In this document: positions 51,042 through 58,626 of the stretch, piece after piece
How the letters are laid out: each line of letters starts with the position of its first letter
Numbering within the stretch: the first letter of the stretch is position 1
Origin: JAGVSV01 sp040766135
GTDB lineage: Bacteria > Bacillota > Clostridia > Christensenellales > Aristaeellaceae
Reading direction: 5' to 3'
Length of the DNA: 64,000 nucleotides
Assembly: GCA_040766135.1 (NCBI GenBank)
Contig: JAXGRA010000001.1
Location: 1-64,000 of the forward strand
Notes under the pieces: model-generated
The model's input: the letters and a program-made list of their open reading frames with translations, nothing else
Told to the model about the DNA's origin: nothing
The model's database searches: none
Translations under genes and position numbers: made by a program

Positions 51042-51836
51042 TTATCTGGATATGGAACGATATTTTCTCGGCGAGACACCAAATGATTTTTTGAATAGTT
51101 TGCTAAAATAATAAGGATCTTTTATTCCTACAGAGGAACCGATTTCGCCTATTGTGTCATCCGTTGTAAGCAATTTATTAGCGGCGTTAGATAATCTACG
51201 GTGGTTAAGATAAGCGATTGGAGAAATGCCAAAGTATTTTTTGAAGGAAGCATAAAGATTGGATTCTGACATGTTCGCAATTTTTGCCAAATCTGCAATT
51301 GTTATCTGTTTCATATAATAATCGGCTATAAAAGTACAGATTTTTTCTAATTCAGGCTTTATTTTGTTCTGCACAATAGTTGCAAATTGTGATAGGAAGC
51401 CCAAAATTTCGAAGCAATAACTATAATTCTGCCATATGTTATCTGATGCAAATAAAAGGTCAAAGAGCCTGTTTAATTCAATCTTTCGCACGTCATTGAT
51501 AATAAAAGGAAAACGGTACATAGAATCTAACCTGTATGTTGTATTTATCTCGAGGTCTAAAAAAATCCATCGAAATGACATTATGCCGCTTTCTCGATTG
51601 ACGTGGTGTACAATGGTTTGCTGTACATTGGAAGGGGCAATAAAAAATCCGCCATCACCTGTTTGCTCAGTTTTGCCATTTCCAAGCGTGATATCATAAC
51701 TGCCCTCTACTGATTGCACAATAGAAAGATATGGAAGATTCTTTACATGCTTGACACCTTCAATGGTAGCAGAAGAAAACACAGAAAATCTATAATAATA
51801 CTTAATATCAATCCTATCAAATATCACAACAATCAC
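51042..51836 (-). CDS. AraC-family transcriptional regulator
   Basis: A 264-residue regulator. The N-terminal part (about residues 20-150) is cupin-like (SYDITLGNGKTEQTGDGGFF, SFRWIFLDL) and should bind the inducer. The C-terminal double helix-turn-helix (about 165-262) reads ITIADLAKIANMSESNLYASF, KKYFGISPIAYLNHRRLSNA and IGEIGSSVGIKDPYYFSKLF, ending KKSFGVSPRKYR. The start is GTG 51836 or GTG 51827; the promoter in the divergent region leaves only a very short leader. It sits between the importer and the glycyl radical genes and is the natural regulator of both. Confidence 0.88.
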   Translation of the reverse strand: MIVVIFDRIDIKYYYRFSVFSSATIEGVKHVKNLPYLSIVQSVEGSYDITLGNGKTEQTGDGGFFIAPSNVQQTIVHHVNRESGIMSFRWIFLDLEINTTYRLDSMYRFPFIINDVRKIELNRLFDLLFASDNIWQNYSYCFEILGFLSQFATIVQNKIKPELEKICTFIADYYMKQITIADLAKIANMSESNLYASFKKYFGISPIAYLNHRRLSNAANKLLTTDDTIGEIGSSVGIKDPYYFSKLFKKSFGVSPRKYRSISR

Positions 51837-51841
51837 CTAAG

Positions 51842-51909
51842 TAGTATTATACATAATTTTTGCGGGAATGTCGATTGTGTTTTATAGTTTAATACCACAA
51901 AATAAATAT
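51842..51909. promoter_or_regulatory. Shared regulatory element, copy B (araC / glycyl radical intergenic)
   Basis: About 68 bp alignable with 46961-47030. On the minus strand it holds the araC promoter TCGACA (51874-51869), 17 nt, TATAAT (51851-51846). The right part (ATAGTTTAATACC ... AATAAATAT) lies directly before the ribosome binding site of the glycyl radical gene and should contain its promoter. Confidence 0.65.
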
Positions 51910-51922
51910 AAGGGGTGAGATT

Positions 51923-54052
51923 ATGGAGTTTTACACACAAAATGGCAGGAAGCGACCTGTTCGGTTGTCTGATACAACCAGAAAACTCGCTCTTGATTCT
52001 CTACATCGTACATACGGCTTGGATACGTTGCGGGTACTTGGGATTGAATTGGATGATGTAAAAGATATCGACACATTCTCATCGCTGGAAAGATACGATA
52101 TTGCTGTGCAAAGGATTGCCGCGCAAGCGCCGATCCGCATTTGCGATGGAGAGAAGATCAGCGGCGCGGCAACGTTGGGATATGCAATACAACATTATGT
52201 GCCCGTAACATATCAAAACAAACCGATTTGTCACAGTATCAGTCATCTTACGGTTGACTTTGAAACGGTATTGAAAAAAGGTGTGAATTATATAAAAGAG
52301 AAAGCAGAAAAGGCGTATGCGTTTTATCAGCGTACCGATAAAGCAGCCTTTGCCAGAAGTTGCTTGAATTGCATAGCAGCTTTTGAAGTATGGCACAGGC
52401 GCTATTTAGATGAGTTAGCCGCTTATCCTGAATACAAAGCCAATTATGCTAATCTTTTACAAGTCCCTTTTGGGCCTGCAACAAACTTTTATGAAGCGGT
52501 GCAAAGCCTTTGGTTTACCTTTGCATTTATCCGTCTTAATGGAAACTGGCCAGGCATTGGCAGAATTGATTATCTGCTTGGCGATTTTCTAAAAAAAGAC
52601 CTTGAAAATGGAATCATCACCATGGATACGGCACGGGAGATTCTGGCGCATTTCTTTATCAAAGGTTGTGAATGGATAAATGGGGAATATATCGGAAGCG
52701 GAGATGCACAGCATTATCAGAATATCTTACTTGCGGGTATTGATGAAAACGGGGATGAGGTTACAAATGAGGTGACCTTTCTCGTTTTGGATATTCTGGA
52801 AGAGCTTGGTATCAGCGACTTTCCGACTACGGTGCGCCTTAACAAAAACACCGACGAAAAGCTGTTGCGCAGGATAGCGGAGGTTATGCGATTCGGGGGT
52901 GGAATGCTTGCGGTTTATAATGAGGATCTCGTAATCGACGCCCTGATAAAGGATGGTTATTCAGAGAGTGAGGCACGCAGGTTTGCCAATGATGGGTGTT
53001 GGGAAGTGCAGATACCCGGGAAAACCTATTTTACCTATTTCCCGTTTGATTCTCTTCAGCTTCTTCAACAAAAAACACTTGCAGCATATGATGGAAATGC
53101 AGATTTTAAGGACTTTGAGGAACTGTACAGCCAATATACTGCGGATCTGTATAAGCAGGTTGAATCTATCGTTGAAGAAAGATCCGAACGATTTGAATCT
53201 ATGGATGTGTCGACCAAAGAATGGCGGTGGGCCCGGCAAATTCCATGCACTGTAGTTTCTCTTTTTGAACAAGACTGCATTGAGAAAGGGCTTTCATATC
53301 TTGAAGGGGGGCCGGTCTATAATATTGTTTCACCTCATATTGGTGGCCTTGCGGATACGGTTAACAGCCTTTATGCTATCAAGAAACTGATTTATGATGA
53401 AAAAAAGATTGCTTTTGCTGAATTTATCAATATTCTCAAAAACAACTGGGAAGGAGAAGAGGCTCTCCGACAATATGTCTTAAACAACTATGTTTATTAT
53501 GGTAATGACAACGATGAAGTGGATTTGATAGCGAAACGCCTGCTTTCGGATTTTGCCGATATTTGTGCTTCCTTTAACAATCGGTGCGGTTACCGGTTTC
53601 CTGCGGGTGTCAGCACGTTTGGTCGTCAGTTGGAATGGTCTGAGGATCGTTTGGCTTCTCCCCATGGTAGGAAAACCGGGGAGGTTTTGGCAGCAAATTG
53701 TTCCCCGACACCCGGTACAGACAAGGAGGGGGCAACTGCTATTATCCGATCCTATTGCAAGGCGGATCTTTCAAAGCTTGCTACGGGGGCTGCGCTTGAT
53801 ATAAGGCTGCTGCCCTCAAGCGTTGAAGGCGAGAATGGTTTACAAGCGCTGATGGCGCTGATGCGAGGATTTGTAAAGCTGGGCGGATTTTTTATGCAGC
53901 CCGATGTTGTTGATGCCTCGCTGCTACGGGAAGCGCAGGAACATCCGGAGAACCACCAAACCCTTTCCGTGCGTGTTTCGGGATGGAACGCCCGTTTTGT
54001 TACGCTTAATAAAGAGTGGCAGGATATGGTTATAGAGCAAAATGAGCACTGA
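51923..54052 (+). CDS. Glycyl radical enzyme of unrecognised subtype
   Basis: A 709-residue oxygen-sensitive enzyme of the pyruvate formate-lyase superfamily. The radical site is Gly687 in VRVSGWNARFVTLNKEWQD, 22 residues from the C-terminus; the thiyl Cys is C359 in ANDGCWEVQIPG, where the following Glu is the usual base. Characterised dehydratases and lyases have GCVE at this point and are mostly 750-850 residues, so this is a short, divergent member and none of the named subtypes could be assigned. AAGGGGTG precedes the ATG. The activase follows with an 11-nt overlap. The association with an oligosaccharide importer and AraC suggests a carbohydrate-derived substrate, which is inference. 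Confidence 0.88.
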   Translation: MEFYTQNGRKRPVRLSDTTRKLALDSLHRTYGLDTLRVLGIELDDVKDIDTFSSLERYDIAVQRIAAQAPIRICDGEKISGAATLGYAIQHYVPVTYQNKPICHSISHLTVDFETVLKKGVNYIKEKAEKAYAFYQRTDKAAFARSCLNCIAAFEVWHRRYLDELAAYPEYKANYANLLQVPFGPATNFYEAVQSLWFTFAFIRLNGNWPGIGRIDYLLGDFLKKDLENGIITMDTAREILAHFFIKGCEWINGEYIGSGDAQHYQNILLAGIDENGDEVTNEVTFLVLDILEELGISDFPTTVRLNKNTDEKLLRRIAEVMRFGGGMLAVYNEDLVIDALIKDGYSESEARRFANDGCWEVQIPGKTYFTYFPFDSLQLLQQKTLAAYDGNADFKDFEELYSQYTADLYKQVESIVEERSERFESMDVSTKEWRWARQIPCTVVSLFEQDCIEKGLSYLEGGPVYNIVSPHIGGLADTVNSLYAIKKLIYDEKKIAFAEFINILKNNWEGEEALRQYVLNNYVYYGNDNDEVDLIAKRLLSDFADICASFNNRCGYRFPAGVSTFGRQLEWSEDRLASPHGRKTGEVLAANCSPTPGTDKEGATAIIRSYCKADLSKLATGAALDIRLLPSSVEGENGLQALMALMRGFVKLGGFFMQPDVVDASLLREAQEHPENHQTLSVRVSGWNARFVTLNKEWQDMVIEQNEH

Positions 54053-54944
54053 TATCAAACTGCGGGTGACGGAAATCCAGCGTTTTTGTATGCACGATGG
54101 TCCCGGCGTGCGTACAACGGTTTTTTTGAAGGGGTGTCCCTTGCGTTGTGCGTGGTGTCATAATCCTGAGACGCAAAAAGCGCATGAAGAGCTTTTGTTC
54201 TATCCTAGCAGATGTATCCTGTGCGGAGCATGTGTTGTTGCCTGCCCGAACATGGTACATAGGATTGAAGAACAACATATTATGGAACGCGACAAATGTG
54301 TGCGATGTGCGATTTGTGCGTCTGTTTGTCCATCGAAGGCCTTGGAAATGTGCGGTAAGGAATTGTCAATCAATGATATTCTTGCTGTTGTAGAAAAAGA
54401 CAGGGCTTTTTATGGGGAAATGGGCGGGGTTACGCTCTCCGGCGGCGAGCCTTTTGCACAAAAGAACGCTGTGGCGCTGCTTAAGGCCGGCAAGGAACGC
54501 GGTTTGTCAACCGTTGTTGAGACTTGCGGTTATTGCGATCCAAATATCCTGATTGCTGCGATGCCCTTTGTCGATTTGTTTTTGTGGGATATAAAAGATA
54601 CAAACGATGAACGACACAGGCAATATACGGGCGTATCGAACAAACTTATTCTAAGCAATCTGAGCCTTGCCAGCGAAATGAACGCAAGGATTTGCCTGCG
54701 CTGTATTCTGGTAAACGGAGTGAATACGGACGAAACGCACTATAGAGGAATTGCGGAACTTGCAAGCGGTTTAATCAACTTGGATGGCGTGGAACTGATT
54801 CCCTATCATGCATACGGGGGAACAAAGAGTGTATTTATTGGTGATGAGGATAATGGCAGGAGGGAGTGGATACCTGAAAAAACGCATATCGAGCAAACGT
54901 ATCGCGTGCTGAAAGATTATGATATTCCTATAATACACTCCTGA
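54042..54944 (+). CDS. Glycyl radical enzyme activating enzyme (radical SAM)
   Basis: A 300-residue activase that makes the glycyl radical with S-adenosylmethionine. The radical-SAM cluster motif is KGCPLRCAWCHNPE (Cys32, Cys36, Cys39). Two further ferredoxin-type [4Fe-4S] sets follow (CILCGACVVACP and CVRCAICASVCP, about residues 60-105), which is the layout of activases for dehydratase and lyase types rather than the shorter PFL activase. GGVTLSGGEPFAQ is the SAM-binding strand. The substrate is surely the enzyme encoded just upstream, which it overlaps. Confidence 0.92.
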   Translation: MSTDIKLRVTEIQRFCMHDGPGVRTTVFLKGCPLRCAWCHNPETQKAHEELLFYPSRCILCGACVVACPNMVHRIEEQHIMERDKCVRCAICASVCPSKALEMCGKELSINDILAVVEKDRAFYGEMGGVTLSGGEPFAQKNAVALLKAGKERGLSTVVETCGYCDPNILIAAMPFVDLFLWDIKDTNDERHRQYTGVSNKLILSNLSLASEMNARICLRCILVNGVNTDETHYRGIAELASGLINLDGVELIPYHAYGGTKSVFIGDEDNGRREWIPEKTHIEQTYRVLKDYDIPIIHS

Positions 54945-55026
54945 TAGATTTCATTTCAAAGGTGTTCTTTTCGTGTTTTTTTGTCAAAACATATGTCTGG
55001 GTTTTTTAGAAACTGAAAGCACTACC

Positions 55027-55055
55027 TTGAAACCAAACCGACAAAGTGGTAATTT
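55027..55055 (+). promoter_or_regulatory. Probable promoter of the glutamate dehydrogenase gene
   Basis: TTGAAA (55027-55032), 17 nt, TAATTT (55050-55055), 36 nt before the GTG at 55092. Confidence 0.55.
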
Positions 55056-55091
55056 ACAAATCGAAAGAAAGGTTGTAAGGAGGGTTTATCG

Positions 55092-56348
55092 GTGAACACA
55101 AACCCATTAGAGAGTGCTCAGCTTCAGGTCAGGCACGCCTGTGATGTTTTGGGGCTGGAACCAGCCGTATACGAACTGCTCAAGGAGCCCAAGCGCGTGA
55201 TCGAAATTTCCATTCCCGTGCGGATGGACGACGGCAGCACAAAGGTGTTTAAGGGATATCGCTCGCTACACAACGATGCGGTGGGCCCGGGCAAAGGCGG
55301 CATCCGCTTCCATCCGGGCGTCAACATGGACGAGGTCAAGGCGCTGTCCATTTGGATGACCTTCAAATGCGGCGTCACCGGCATTCCCTACGGCGGTGCC
55401 AAGGGCGGCATCACGGTCGACCCAAGCAAGCTGTCCCAGGGAGAGCTGGAGCGCCTGTCCAGGGGCTACATTCAGGGCCTGCACAAATACTTGGGCGAAA
55501 AGATCGACATCCCCGCGCCCGATGTGGGCACCAACGGCCAGATCATGGCCTGGATGGTGGACGAATACTGCAAGCTGACCGGCCACTTTGCGGTGGGCAT
55601 GCTGACGGGCAAGCCTGTCGCGTGGGGCGGTTCTCTGGGGCGCAGTGAGGCCACTGGCTTTGGCGTGGCCGTCACGGCACGCGAAGCTGCGGCCAAGCTG
55701 GGCATCGACCTGAAGGGCGCCAAGGTGGCGGTGCAGGGCTTTGGCAATGTGGGCAGCTACACCGTCAAGAACTTTATCAAGCTGGGCGGCAAGGTGGTAG
55801 CGGTTGCGGAATGGGAGCCGAAGAACGGTACCTACGTTATCTACAACGAAGCGGGCTTCTGCTTTGAGGAGCTGAAAGACTACCGCACGCAAAATGGCAA
55901 CCTGTTAGGCTTCCCGGGATCTCAAGCCATCAGCCTGGATGATTTCTGGGCGCTGGATGTGGATGTCATGGTGCCCGCTGCCTTAGAGAATGCCATTGAT
56001 GCCAAACAGGCCGAGGTGATCAAGGCCAAGTTAGTTGTCGAAGCGGCCAATGGCCCTGTGACGCCCGCGGGTGACAAGGTGCTCAATCAGCGCGGCATCA
56101 CCGTGACGCCGGACATTTTGTCCAATGCCGGGGGCGTGACGGTTTCGTACTTTGAGTGGGTGCAAAACCTGTACGGCTATGCCTGGACGGAGGCCGAGGT
56201 CAAGCAACGGGAAGAAGAAGCCATGGTCAACGCTTTTGATGCCATCTGGGGCATCAAGGAGCAGTACAAATGCACCATGCGGGAAGCGGCATACTTGGTA
56301 TCGGTGAAAAAGGTTGCCGAGGTCATGAAGCTGCGGGGCTGGTATTAA
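55092..56348 (+). CDS. Glutamate dehydrogenase
   Basis: A 418-residue enzyme that interconverts glutamate and 2-oxoglutarate plus ammonia with NAD(P). Landmarks: VFKGYRSLHNDAVGPGKGG and IRFHPGVNMDEVKAL (substrate site), TGIPYGGAKGGI with the catalytic Lys, PAPDVGTNGQIMAWM with the catalytic Asp, VAVQGFGNVGSYTVKNF (nucleotide fold) and EAANGPVTPAGDKVLN. The start is GTG 55092 after AAGGAGGG. Coenzyme choice cannot be read with certainty; an acidic Glu follows the second strand (AVAEWEPKNG), which favours NAD. Monocistronic, ended by a strong terminator. Confidence 0.93.
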   Translation: MNTNPLESAQLQVRHACDVLGLEPAVYELLKEPKRVIEISIPVRMDDGSTKVFKGYRSLHNDAVGPGKGGIRFHPGVNMDEVKALSIWMTFKCGVTGIPYGGAKGGITVDPSKLSQGELERLSRGYIQGLHKYLGEKIDIPAPDVGTNGQIMAWMVDEYCKLTGHFAVGMLTGKPVAWGGSLGRSEATGFGVAVTAREAAAKLGIDLKGAKVAVQGFGNVGSYTVKNFIKLGGKVVAVAEWEPKNGTYVIYNEAGFCFEELKDYRTQNGNLLGFPGSQAISLDDFWALDVDVMVPAALENAIDAKQAEVIKAKLVVEAANGPVTPAGDKVLNQRGITVTPDILSNAGGVTVSYFEWVQNLYGYAWTEAEVKQREEEAMVNAFDAIWGIKEQYKCTMREAAYLVSVKKVAEVMKLRGWY

Positions 56349-56374
56349 ATACTGCTTTAAACACATAAACAGCG

Positions 56375-56415
56375 GCCTGCTGCGGGATACAACATTCTGC
56401 GGCAGGCTCTTTTTT
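56375..56415 (+). terminator. Intrinsic terminator after the glutamate dehydrogenase gene
   Basis: A 13-bp stem (56375-56387 with 56395-56407, three G-T pairs) is followed by a run of six or more T. Confidence 0.9.
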
Positions 56416-56459
56416 ATCATATTTGTGTTTGTAAATGTTTCAAGGGTTTTACGGTTTGA

Positions 56460-56488
56460 TTGCGTGATGTTCATCAAAACGGTATAAT
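56460..56488 (+). promoter_or_regulatory. Promoter of the MoxR-DUF58-transglutaminase operon
   Basis: TTGCGT (56460-56465), 17 nt, TATAAT (56483-56488), 39 nt before the ATG at 56528. Confidence 0.7.
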
Positions 56489-56527
56489 GCGGGGGAGTTC
56501 GGGCGCAACCCGGCGGGAAGGATACGT

Positions 56528-57478
56528 ATGACACAAGATCCACGCAATTTGATTTATCTGCTGCGCGAGAATGTGCGCCGCGTCATTGTCGGCAAGGACG
56601 AAGCCATTGAACAGGCGCTGATTGCGCTGCTGTGCCGGGGGCATGTGCTGATTGAGGACGTGCCCGGCGTGGGCAAGACCACGCTGGCCGCCGCCCTGGC
56701 CAAGTCGCTCAACTGCAGCTTCCGGCGCATCCAGTTTACGCCGGACGTTATGCCATCGGATATCACCGGCTTTACCATGGTCAGCATGAAAACCGGCGAC
56801 ATGGAATATAAGCCCGGCGCGGTGATGACGCAAATTTTGTTGGCCGATGAAATCAACCGCACCTCCCCCAAGACGCAGTCCAGCCTGCTGGAAGTGATGG
56901 AGGAAGGCCAGGTGACGGTGGATGGCGTGACCTACCCACTGCCCCGGCCATTCATGGTGCTGGCCACGCAGAACCCCATTGACTTTGTAGGCACCTATCC
57001 GCTGCCTGAGGCGCAGATGGACCGGTTTTTCCTGCGCATTTCCATTGGCTATCCGTCCATTGAGGAAGAAATGGACGTGCTGGAGCGCTACGCCAGCGCC
57101 GAATCGCCGTTAAAAACCCTGCAGCCCGTGTGCGGCGCGCAGGAAATCATCGCCATGCAGGACCAGGTGGGGCTGATATATTCCAGCCGCGAGGTGCGCA
57201 GCTATGTGGCCAACATCGCTGCGCATACGCGTGCGCACCAGGCGCTGCAGCTGGGCGTGTCGCCGCGCGGGGCCATCGCGCTGCTGCGCGCGGGGCAGGC
57301 CTGCGCCGTGCTGGCCGGGCGCGATTATGTGTTGCCCGATGACATCCGGCATGTGGCGTTCAGCGTGCTGTCGCACCGGCTGGTGCTGACGCCGGAGGCC
57401 CGGATGAAGGGCTATTCGGCTGAGAATATATTAAAACAGCTGCTCGACACCCTGCCTGTGCCCGGCCGCATCAAGTGA
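56528..57478 (+). CDS. MoxR-family AAA+ ATPase
   Basis: A 316-residue ATPase of the MoxR/AAA_3 type. Walker A is EDVPGVGKTTLAAALAKS, Walker B is LLADEINRTSPKTQSSLLEVMEE, sensor 1 is VLATQNPIDFVGTYPLPEAQ with MDRFF following, and a C-terminal lid domain has LGVSPRGAIALLRAGQA and DDIRHVAFSVLSHRL. MoxR proteins act as chaperones with DUF58 partners. GGGAAGG precedes the ATG. The gene overlaps the DUF58 gene by 4 nt. Confidence 0.92.
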   Translation: MTQDPRNLIYLLRENVRRVIVGKDEAIEQALIALLCRGHVLIEDVPGVGKTTLAAALAKSLNCSFRRIQFTPDVMPSDITGFTMVSMKTGDMEYKPGAVMTQILLADEINRTSPKTQSSLLEVMEEGQVTVDGVTYPLPRPFMVLATQNPIDFVGTYPLPEAQMDRFFLRISIGYPSIEEEMDVLERYASAESPLKTLQPVCGAQEIIAMQDQVGLIYSSREVRSYVANIAAHTRAHQALQLGVSPRGAIALLRAGQACAVLAGRDYVLPDDIRHVAFSVLSHRLVLTPEARMKGYSAENILKQLLDTLPVPGRIK

Positions 57479-58626
57479 CCAGCCGGTTCTGGGCGCTGGC
57501 CGGCGTGCTGTTGACCACGCTGGCATGTGCGCTGTCGCTGGGCGGGCGGGTGTTTTATCTGCTGTCGCTGATAGCAGGGCTGATGCTTGTATATAGCGCA
57601 GTCAGCGCGCTGATGATGCGCGCGATGTGCCGTCTCACCCAGCGTCCTGATACGCCCAAGGTGGAGCGCGGGGGGGAGGCCCATTTGCTGGTTGCGCTGC
57701 GCAGCGCCAGCCCGCTGCCTGCGGCGGCGTGTGAGTTGTTGCTGGACACCCCGACCGGCAGCCTGACGGCGTTTGTATATCCCGGGTGGCGCAATCCGCG
57801 CACCGTTTCTTTCCCTATATCGCTGCCGCATGTGGGCGTGGCGCAGCCGCGCGTTGCGGCAGTGTTTGCGCGCGATGTGTTCGGTTTGTTCCGGCTGCGC
57901 AGGCGTGTGAAAGCGTCGGTGCCCGAGATTATTGTGCTGCCGCGCTTTTTCCCTGTGGAACAGCTGCATTTTGCCCGGCAGGATGATGGCCGTGCACTGC
58001 CCAACCGCGCCAGCGAGGACATCACCTCGCCGGAGGATGTGCGCGCCTATCGCGAGGGCGACAGCATGAAGCGTATCCACTGGAAGCTGTCGCTGCGCAA
58101 GCGGGAGCTGCTGGTGCGGCGCTTTGAGGTACCAGCCCCACCGGATACCCTGATACTAATGGACTGCTCCGACCCGGTGGGTGCAGGACAGGTGGAGGAT
58201 GGGGAGATGAAGCTGCGCGATACGCTGTGCGAGACGGCGCTGTCGGTGGCGCATGCGCAGATGGCCGATGGCAACAGCGTGCGCGTGCCGCTGTATGGTG
58301 CGCAGGCGTCGGAGTTTCATGCCAGCGATCTTACGCAGCTGGACATCCTGCGCGAGGAGCTGGCCTGCCAGCTGTTCCGGGGCGGCGAGCCCTTTGACCG
58401 GGTGCTCAATGTGGAGCTGCGGCGCATGCGCCGCACCGGCGCCACCATTGTGATCACCACGCGCTTAACGCCGCAGATTGTGGAGGGCGTCAAGCACATC
58501 CGGCGTTCAGGGCCCAATGTGCGCTTTTATTTGGTCACGTTCAATGCGGAGGATGCGGCCTATGCGCCGCTGATCCAGCAGATGCAGCACCAGTTGGTGG
58601 AGGTGATGTATGTCACCCCTGCGTAA
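57475..58626 (+). CDS. DUF58 membrane protein
   Basis: A 383-residue protein beginning with GTG 57475, which overlaps the MoxR stop (GTGA). Two N-terminal membrane helices (about residues 5-42) are followed by a beta-rich region and the DUF58 signature RASEDITSPEDVRAYREGDS, MKRIHWKLSLRKRELLVRRFE. The C-terminal part has a von-Willebrand-A-like fold (TLILMDCSDPVGAGQ with a DxS pattern, and TIVITTRLTPQIVEGV). MoxR, DUF58 and transglutaminase genes form a widespread conserved trio whose exact role, probably in envelope assembly or stress, is not settled. Confidence 0.9.
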   Translation: MTSRFWALAGVLLTTLACALSLGGRVFYLLSLIAGLMLVYSAVSALMMRAMCRLTQRPDTPKVERGGEAHLLVALRSASPLPAAACELLLDTPTGSLTAFVYPGWRNPRTVSFPISLPHVGVAQPRVAAVFARDVFGLFRLRRRVKASVPEIIVLPRFFPVEQLHFARQDDGRALPNRASEDITSPEDVRAYREGDSMKRIHWKLSLRKRELLVRRFEVPAPPDTLILMDCSDPVGAGQVEDGEMKLRDTLCETALSVAHAQMADGNSVRVPLYGAQASEFHASDLTQLDILREELACQLFRGGEPFDRVLNVELRRMRRTGATIVITTRLTPQIVEGVKHIRRSGPNVRFYLVTFNAEDAAYAPLIQQMQHQLVEVMYVTPA

